This document shows positions 6,616-10,874 of a stretch of DNA of 10,874 bases, piece by piece (position 1 is the first letter of the stretch; the number at the start of each line of letters is the position of its first letter). The position numbers and the translations under genes are program-made. The notes under the pieces are model-generated. The model searched no databases, was not told the origin of the DNA, and was given only the letters and a program-made list of their open reading frames with translations. The stretch lies in contig SFQP01000031.1 in the NCBI GenBank assembly GCA_004562975.1, forward strand, positions 1-10,874, written 5' to 3'. This DNA comes from a bacterium. Its GTDB lineage: Bacteria; Bacteroidota; Bacteroidia; Bacteroidales; Bacteroidaceae.

Positions 6616-6672
6616 TTGTCAGGTTGTAAATAAAAATGTGTTACTCTAAATTAAGTCTTTCACCACTTCGCG

Positions 6673-6763
6673 CTTCTTCGTGCAAAAATTGAAAAAGAAG
6701 AAGAGGCTCAAAACTAAAAAACTTAATTCGCCATCACACGCGGAGGCTTCAGAAAGCCTGCGC
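6673..6763 (-). promoter_or_regulatory. Structured 5' leader of rplY (two predicted hairpins)
   Basis: Within the roughly 155-nt leader, AGGCTT (6759-6754) and AAGCCT (6749-6744) form a stem with a 4-nt loop, extended after one mismatch by three GC pairs (6740-6742 with 6761-6763). A second stem pairs CTTCTTC with GAAGAAG (6697-6703 and 6673-6679), with a 17-nt loop. Ribosomal-protein leaders often carry autoregulatory structures, but I recognise no known leader family here. Confidence 0.35.
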
Positions 6764-6779
6764 CGGGACAAATCGGGTG

Positions 6780-6787
6780 CAAAAGTA
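6780..6787 (-). promoter_or_regulatory. Predicted -7 promoter element for rplY
   Basis: The minus strand reads TACTTTTG, an exact TAnnTTTG match, preceded by an AT-rich stretch (TTTATAAAAATAAGTG). A clear TTTG at -33 is not visible. It lies between the aldo/keto reductase stop and rplY, the expected place for a new operon's promoter. Confidence 0.6.
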
Positions 6788-6885
6788 CACTTATTTTTAT
6801 AAATTCACGATTTGTGGCGTTATTTTCTAAAGGAAAACAATGGGAAAAGGCTGAAAATGTTTGACTTTCGGTCTATAAGTCCGTT

Positions 6886-7833
6886 TTACCAGCTTAGCGT
6901 TTTCAGATTCTGCTCCAGTTGCTTCACACTGCCGGCACCAATCAGCACGGAGGTGACTCCGTTTTGCTTCAGCACCCATTGCAGCGCCATTTCCGCCAGC
7001 GTCATCCCTTGGGCTTGTGCTTCATCGTTCCACCTCCGGAGCTGTTGCAGCAGTTGGGGCGTGAGCATTTCCGGTTTCAGGAACCGTCCTTCCGCCATGC
7101 GGCTGTCGGCCGGGATATGGTGGAGGTAACGGTCCGTGAGCAACCCTTGGGCCAAGGGTGAGAAGGAGATAAATCCCATGCCCACCTCTTGGCAGAAGGG
7201 CAGGATGCCTTCGGTCAGCGGGGCGTGGTCAAGCATATTGAGGCGGCCCTGGTAGATGAGTGGCGGGCAGCCTTGCCTCGTGAGATATTCCACTGCCCGG
7301 CGTGTGGCTTCGAGCGGCCAACGCGAAATGCCCACATAGAGAGCCTTGCCCTGCTTCACGGTGTCGGCCAACGCCTGCAGCGTTTCCTCCAAGGGCGTTT
7401 CGGGGTCGTAACGATGGCTGTAAAACAGGTCCACGTAGTCCAGCTTCATGCGTTGCAGGCTCTGGTCGAGGCTGGCCATGAGGCTCTTGCGCGACCCCCA
7501 GTTGCCGTAAGGGCCGGGCCACATTTCGTATCCCGCTTTCGTGCTGATGAAAAGCTCATCGCGGTAGGGTGCGAAGTCAAGCTCCAGCAAGCGTGCCAGA
7601 GTCCGTTCCGCACTGCCCGGAGGCGGCCCGTAGTTGTTGGCCAGGTCGAAGTGCGTGATGCCGTGGTCGAAGGCGTAACGGGCAATGGCGCGGCAGTTGT
7701 CAAAGTCATCGCCTTCGCCGAAGTGGTGCCAAAAGCCGAGGCTGACTTTGGGCAACATCACTCCGCTGCGTCCCGAACGGGCATACAGCATCCCGCCTTC
7801 GTAGCGGTTGGCGGCAGCTTTGTAAGTATCCAT
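6886..7833 (-). CDS. Aldo/keto reductase, YghZ/L-glyceraldehyde-3-phosphate reductase-like, short C-terminus
   Basis: This 315-residue protein is a (beta/alpha)8 NADPH-dependent carbonyl reductase. The AKR catalytic tetrad is present: D63, Y68, K99 and H140, within FDLANNYGPPPGSAE, ISTKAGYEMWPGPYG and YSHRYD. These blocks are nearly identical to E. coli YghZ (Gpr), which reduces L-glyceraldehyde 3-phosphate and methylglyoxal. Cofactor-end motifs FSPLAQGLLT (224-233) and SVLIGAGSVKQLEQNL (295-310) are also present. Two oddities: the usual QPxYNLL motif reads QGRLNML (195-201), and the protein stops about 30 residues short of YghZ, at LKTLSW. The downstream sequence does not continue the homology in any frame. 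The gene starts 18 bp after gpsA and probably shares its transcript. Substrate is uncertain. Confidence 0.92.
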   Translation of the reverse strand: MDTYKAAANRYEGGMLYARSGRSGVMLPKVSLGFWHHFGEGDDFDNCRAIARYAFDHGITHFDLANNYGPPPGSAERTLARLLELDFAPYRDELFISTKAGYEMWPGPYGNWGSRKSLMASLDQSLQRMKLDYVDLFYSHRYDPETPLEETLQALADTVKQGKALYVGISRWPLEATRRAVEYLTRQGCPPLIYQGRLNMLDHAPLTEGILPFCQEVGMGFISFSPLAQGLLTDRYLHHIPADSRMAEGRFLKPEMLTPQLLQQLRRWNDEAQAQGMTLAEMALQWVLKQNGVTSVLIGAGSVKQLEQNLKTLSW

Positions 7834-7851
7834 TTTGCTCCAGAAAAAAGA

Positions 7852-8847
7852 TTAGCGGAAGGAATCAGTGAGGAGCTTGATCTCTATGGCCGGAGAGATG
7901 CGCTCATATAATATATTGTACACGGCATCAAGGATAGGCATGTTCACGTGGTACAGGCGGTTGATGTCCTTCATACATTTCGTGGCATAGTAGCCCTCGG
8001 CAATCATCTCCATTTCGATTTGTGCCGATTTCACGCTGTAGCCCTTGCCGATCATGGTGCCGAACACGCGGTTGCGCGAAAAGTTGGAGTAGCCCGTCAC
8101 CAGAAGGTCGCCCAGGTAGACCGAGTCGTACACCTGCCGGTCAATCGGATAGACCGCTCTCAGGAAGCGGTTGGTTTCCTGCACGGCGTTGGCCATGAGC
8201 ACACTTTGGAAATTGTCGCCGTATTTCAGACCGTTGCAGATGCCTGCCGCGATGGCATATACGTTTTTTAGTACCGAGGCGTATTCAATGCCGATAACGT
8301 CGCACGAGGTTTTCGTCTTTACATATCCCGAGGCGATGGTTTCGGCCAGTGCCTGCGCCTTCTCCGTGTCGGCGCATCCCACGGTGAGGTAAGTCAGTCG
8401 CGAGAGCGCCACCTCCTCAGCGTGGCTGGGGCCGCCCAGCACGGCGAGGTTCTCGTCAGGCACGTTGTACACCTGGCGGAAGTATTCCGAGCACACGAGG
8501 TTCTCGTCGGGCACGATGCCTTTGATAGCCGTCACGATGAGTCTGTCGTGGAGCTTCACCTTCAGCTTCTTCAGGTGGTTCTTGAGATAAGGCGAGGGCG
8601 TGACAAACACCAGGGTGCGGCAGTTTCGTGCCACCTCGTTGATGTCGGCTGTAAAGGTGATGCGGTCCGTGTCGAACCTCACGCTGGTGAGATACCCCGG
8701 GTTGTGTCCTTGTCGTTTGAACTCTTCGATGGCATCAGGGCGGCGCATATACCAATAGATGTGCTCCACCTTTTCGAGGAGCATTTTGGCAATGGCTGTG
8801 GCCCAGCTTCCGCTGCCCAGCACGGCTATGTTTCCTAAATCGTACAT
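7852..8847 (-). CDS. gpsA: NAD(P)+-dependent glycerol-3-phosphate dehydrogenase
   Basis: GpsA reduces dihydroxyacetone phosphate to sn-glycerol 3-phosphate in the cytoplasm, feeding phospholipid synthesis. The 331-residue product has the Rossmann motif GSGSWATAIA (11-20; GxGxxA) and the conserved FVTPSPYL (81-88). It also has TAIKG with K109, GGPSHAEEVA (138-147), the catalytic lysine K194 in SVLKNVYAIAAGICNGLKYG and D247 in GDLLVT, followed by SNFSRNRVFG. Length is normal. The gene is 138 bp downstream of lysS and 18 bp upstream of the aldo/keto reductase. From memory, many Bacteroides genomes have lysS-gpsA-pgi; here the reductase occupies the third place. The gap before gpsA contains a pyrimidine-rich tract just before the ATG and no exact -7 match. 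Confidence 0.97.
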   Translation of the reverse strand: MYDLGNIAVLGSGSWATAIAKMLLEKVEHIYWYMRRPDAIEEFKRQGHNPGYLTSVRFDTDRITFTADINEVARNCRTLVFVTPSPYLKNHLKKLKVKLHDRLIVTAIKGIVPDENLVCSEYFRQVYNVPDENLAVLGGPSHAEEVALSRLTYLTVGCADTEKAQALAETIASGYVKTKTSCDVIGIEYASVLKNVYAIAAGICNGLKYGDNFQSVLMANAVQETNRFLRAVYPIDRQVYDSVYLGDLLVTGYSNFSRNRVFGTMIGKGYSVKSAQIEMEMIAEGYYATKCMKDINRLYHVNMPILDAVYNILYERISPAIEIKLLTDSFR

Positions 8848-8985
8848 GATGCGCTTTCTAAGGTTGCAAGGTCAGAGGTGAGGGAGGTGATAAAGACACG
8901 TTTGTCCGGGAAGAAAGGGCGGGGGCAAACCCTATCTTTATAACCTGTTCCCTTCACATCTCATAGTCTGATACAAAGAGCAATC

Positions 8986-10566
8986 TCACACGTTCCATCC
9001 TTCGATGTCCTGCACGGAAGGTTTGGTGATGTCCAGTTTGTATTTCTTGATGATTTCGCCCAGTTGTTGTTGGACTTTCTGCGGGTTCACCTCCTTCAGG
9101 TCGCTCACCAGATAGTAACCCGCCTTTTGCAGCAGGGGCACCAGTTCTTCGGGGATGCCGGCTTCCACATATTTCGCCGCAGCATCGCGCGGAGCTTTCT
9201 TTTCCGGGCGCATTTGCGGGAACAGCAGCACCTCCTGGATTTGCGTCTGCCCTGTAATGAGCATCACCAGACGGTCGATGCCGATGCCGATGCCCGAGGT
9301 GGGCGGCATGCCGTATTGCAGTGCGCGGAGGAAGTCCTGGTCGATGAACATCGCCTCGTCGTCGCCCTTCTCCGACAGGCGGAGCTGCTCTTGGAAGCGT
9401 TCTTCCTGGTCGATGGGGTCGTTCAGCTCCGAGTAAGCGTTGGCCAGTTCCTTTCCGTTCACCATCAGTTCGAAGCGTTCAGTCAGTCCCGGCTTCGAGC
9501 GGTGCTTCTTCGTCAGGGGCGACATCTCCACGGGATAGTCTGTGATGAAAGTGGGCTGGATGTACGTTCCTTCGCAGAATTGGCCGAATATTTCATCGAT
9601 GAGCTTGCCTTTTCCCATCGTTTCGTCGGTTTCCACCTCCAGTTTCTGGCAGATATCCCTGATTTCCTCCTCGGTTTTCCCGTTGAGGTCATAGCCCGTT
9701 TTCTCCTGTATGGCTTCGAGGATGGGCAGACGGCGGAAGGGAGCTTTGAAGTTGATCACCTGTCCGTCGACCACCGCTTCCGGCTTGCCGTTCACCGTGG
9801 TGCAGATATGTTCCAGCAGTTTTTCGGTAAACTCCATCATCCAGTTGTAATCCTTGTACTGCACATACAGTTCCATGCAGGTAAATTCCGGGTTGTGGCT
9901 GCGGTCCATACCCTCGTTGCGGAAGTTCTTGCCGATTTCGTAGACACCCTCGAAACCGCCCACGATGAGGCGTTTCAGGTAAAGCTCTGTGGCGATGCGC
10001 AGGTAGAGATCCACATCGAGCGAGTTGTGGTGCGTGATGAAGGGTCGGGCACTGGCACCTCCGGGGATGGGCTGGAGGATGGGCGTTTCCACTTCCGTGT
10101 AGCCGGCAGCATCAAAGAACTGGCGCATGGCCTTGATCACCTGGCTCCGCTTGAGGAAAATCTCCTTCACGCCGGGATTGACCAGCAAGTCAACGTAGCG
10201 TTGGCGGTAGCGCAGTTCCGGATCGTTGAAAGCGTCGTAGGTCACGCCGTCCTTCTCCTTCACCACGGGCAGCGGGCGCAGGCTTTTCGATAGGAGCACC
10301 AGCTCCCTGGCGTGAACGGAGATTTCGCCTGTCTGAGTGCGGAACACATAGCCTTTCACGCCGATGAAGTCGCCCAGGTCGAGCAGTTTTTTGAAGAAAG
10401 AGTTATAGAGCGTTTTGTCCTCAGTGGGGCAGATGGCTTTGATGTCATCGCTCCAGGCGTTGACGGGATAGGCTGCTGCGGGATAAGGTTCGATGCCTAT
10501 TTTGCGCAGTTCCTCCAAGGAATTGCGTCGTTGTATTTCTTGTTCGCTGAGTTCTAAGATATTCAT
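8986..10566 (-). CDS. lysS: Class II lysyl-tRNA synthetase with an in-frame gap in the anticodon-binding OB-fold
   Basis: LysS charges tRNA-Lys with lysine. The ATG at 10566 gives 526 residues; the longer in-frame TTG start at 10596 lies inside the -7 box and is rejected. Class II motif 1 (about 146-165, ending EVETPIL), motif 2 ([15 protein letters not shown], 214-228) and motif 3 ([12 protein letters not shown], 425-436) are intact. So are the LysS-specific blocks [18 protein letters not shown] and [13 protein letters not shown]-terminal extension (about 455-526) is typical of Bacteroidota. The N-terminal part is abnormal. After the helix [20 protein letters not shown] and NAWSDDIKA (36-44) the chain passes straight to [11 protein letters not shown] (45-55). 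The OB-fold strands with the GRI-RRIMGKASF-LQD-GRIQVY core, about 50 residues in E. coli and Bacteroides LysS, are absent. The frame is kept, so a protein is made; tRNA recognition may be weakened. Confidence 0.95.
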   Translation of the reverse strand: MNILELSEQEIQRRNSLEELRKIGIEPYPAAAYPVNAWSDDIKAICPTEDKTLYNSFFKKLLDLGDFIGVKGYVFRTQTGEISVHARELVLLSKSLRPLPVVKEKDGVTYDAFNDPELRYRQRYVDLLVNPGVKEIFLKRSQVIKAMRQFFDAAGYTEVETPILQPIPGGASARPFITHHNSLDVDLYLRIATELYLKRLIVGGFEGVYEIGKNFRNEGMDRSHNPEFTCMELYVQYKDYNWMMEFTEKLLEHICTTVNGKPEAVVDGQVINFKAPFRRLPILEAIQEKTGYDLNGKTEEEIRDICQKLEVETDETMGKGKLIDEIFGQFCEGTYIQPTFITDYPVEMSPLTKKHRSKPGLTERFELMVNGKELANAYSELNDPIDQEERFQEQLRLSEKGDDEAMFIDQDFLRALQYGMPPTSGIGIGIDRLVMLITGQTQIQEVLLFPQMRPEKKAPRDAAAKYVEAGIPEELVPLLQKAGYYLVSDLKEVNPQKVQQQLGEIIKKYKLDITKPSVQDIEGWNV

Positions 10567-10593
10567 CTTTGTTAAGAGTTGTTTTTTGCGAAG

Positions 10594-10601
10594 CAAAGGT
10601 A
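10594..10601 (-). promoter_or_regulatory. Predicted -7 promoter element for lysS
   Basis: TACCTTTG on the minus strand matches TAnnTTTG exactly and is followed by CTTCGCAAAAAACAACTC before the ATG at 10566. The leader would be about 20-25 nt. This placement decides the start codon, since the longer TTG start would overlap the promoter element. The -33 region has no clear TTTG. Confidence 0.65.
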
Positions 10602-10647
10602 GTGCTTTTTCTTTAAGGCCGTAAGGATATGCGTTTTTTTCTTGGAA

Positions 10648-10682
10648 TATCTTGACGGGATCCTCACTATACTTTCAAGATA
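10648..10682. repeat. Spaced inverted repeat TATCTTGA-N19-TCAAGATA upstream of the lysS promoter
   Basis: Perfect 8-bp arms lie at 10648-10655 and 10675-10682, centred roughly 70-75 bp upstream of the predicted lysS transcription start. The position would suit an operator. It could also be chance, and no regulator is identified. Confidence 0.35.
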
Positions 10683-10696
10683 GAAGTGCAATTTTA

Positions 10697-10749
10697 GCGT
10701 CCCCTCCCTCACCTTCTCCGCTACGCTCCGAAGGCGAGGGAGGGGACGC
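10697..10749. repeat. 53-bp GC-rich inverted repeat in the lysS upstream region
   Basis: GCGTCCCCTCCCTC (10697-10710) is the exact reverse complement of GAGGGAGGGGACGC (10736-10749). After one mismatch CCTTC (10712-10716) pairs with GAAGG (10730-10734), with a 13-nt apex TCCGCTACGCTCC. No T-run follows on either side, so it does not look like an intrinsic terminator. It resembles a dispersed palindromic (REP/MITE-like) intergenic element. Parts of the arms recur at 8876-8887 and 1066-1075. Confidence 0.7.
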
Positions 10750-10775
10750 ATAGCAATAGAGTTTACAGGCAATAC

Positions 10776-10807
10776 AAAAAAGAAAAAGGGGAAGCCACTG
10801 CCTCCCC
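10776..10807 (-). terminator. Intrinsic terminator for a minus-strand transcript upstream of lysS
   Basis: The minus strand reads GGGGAGGCAGTGGCTTCCCC (10807-10788), an 8-bp stem with one G-U and an AGTG tetraloop. It is followed by TTTTTCTTTTTT (10787-10776). Strong GC stem plus a T-rich tail is the classical intrinsic form. It ends either a short RNA starting near 10853 or a gene to the right of the window. Confidence 0.88.
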
Positions 10808-10853
10808 AAGGATTAGTTAACTTTGTATTGTCTATGTACAAACATCTAACCCG
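10776..10853 (-). ncRNA. Candidate small RNA of about 78 nt ending in the intrinsic terminator
   Basis: TATCTTTG at 10865-10858 on the minus strand matches the Bacteroidota -7 element TAnnTTTG. A transcript starting a few bases downstream (about 10853) would run into the terminator at 10807-10776. Upstream of the terminator hairpin, TTTGTA and TACAAA can form a 6-bp stem with a 9-nt loop, followed by an unpaired GTTAACTAATCC. The -33 region lies outside the window. The stretch could instead be the 3' end of an upstream gene: one frame reads open from the edge to a TAG near 10832. I recognise no known RNA family. Confidence 0.35.
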
Positions 10854-10874
10854 TGAGCAAAGATATGCAATCTA

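Larger units (their letters stand above)
10567..10874. other. Gene-free stretch upstream of lysS
   Basis: This 308-bp stretch holds no convincing coding sequence. From lysS outward it contains the lysS -7 box, a spaced 8-bp inverted repeat, a 53-bp GC-rich palindrome, an intrinsic terminator for a minus-strand transcript entering from the right, and a further -7-like box near the edge. An 89-residue open frame on the minus strand (10572-10841) crosses the terminator and palindrome and encodes low-complexity peptide (FPFFFF), so it is not accepted as a gene. Confidence 0.7.

Noticed and set aside
7189..7911. 240-residue open frame on the plus strand across the aldo/keto reductase and gpsA
   Set aside because: It mirrors two well-supported genes and crosses their boundary.
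8848..8985. Possible promoter for gpsA (TAGGGTTTG on the minus strand)
   Set aside because: It has one extra base compared with TAnnTTTG and no -33 element. gpsA may be expressed from the lysS promoter, so I did not list it.
9064..10293. 409-residue open frame on the plus strand opposite lysS
   Set aside because: It is antisense to conserved class II synthetase motifs and its product has no recognisable family features.
10567..10596. Longer lysS start (TTG at 10596) adding ten residues
   Set aside because: The TTG is part of the predicted -7 element, and the ATG at 10566 begins the usual Bacteroidota LysS N-terminus [10 protein letters not shown].
10572..10841. 89-residue open frame upstream of lysS on the minus strand
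   Set aside because: It runs through an intrinsic terminator, a GC-rich palindrome and the lysS promoter and encodes low-complexity sequence.
1..10874. CRISPR array, tRNA genes, insertion sequence or phage genes
   Set aside because: No regularly spaced repeats, no cloverleaf-like sequences and no transposase or integrase motifs were seen on either strand.

Overview
The window looks like a chromosomal housekeeping segment of a Bacteroidales bacterium (Bacteroidaceae/Prevotellaceae-like, fairly GC-rich). This rests on the protein types (a Bacteroidota LptE-type lipoprotein, a long Bacteroidota-type LysS with a C-terminal extension, a two-domain L25), on four matches to the Bacteroidota -7 promoter element TAnnTTTG ahead of genes or transcripts, and on the lack of Shine-Dalgarno sequences. 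All genes lie on the minus strand, so transcription runs from high to low coordinates. No tRNA, rRNA, CRISPR array, phage gene or transposase was seen.

Layout from right to left (direction of transcription): (1) 10776-10865, a possible short transcript: a -7 box followed by a clear intrinsic terminator. (2) 10597-10770, the region upstream of lysS, with a 53-bp GC-rich inverted repeat, a spaced 8-bp inverted repeat and the lysS promoter. (3) lysS, gpsA and a YghZ-like aldo/keto reductase (10566 to 6886), probably one operon. (4) rplY, pth, an Hsp15-like S4 protein and a protein of unknown function (6615 to 4306). The first three act on the 50S subunit, peptidyl-tRNA, or 50S-bound stalled chains. 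(5) An AraC-family regulator gene (4052 to 3162) closed by an intrinsic terminator. (6) A sigma-54 activator gene, lptE, a TPR-like protein gene and secG (2930 to 1), apparently one operon serving envelope biogenesis and protein export; secG runs off the left edge.

The most unusual observation is in lysS. The reading frame is intact and all class II catalytic motifs are present, but about 50 residues are missing in frame from the N-terminal anticodon-binding OB-fold. That segment normally carries the conserved GRI-MSRRIMGKASF-type core. The aldo/keto reductase is also shorter than its family at the C-terminus and has lost the usual QPxYN motif. Other leads are a 21-bp-spaced direct repeat upstream of the AraC-family gene, related GA-rich tracts in three intergenic regions, and the possible small RNA at the right edge. 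I saw no complete new defence or biosynthetic system.
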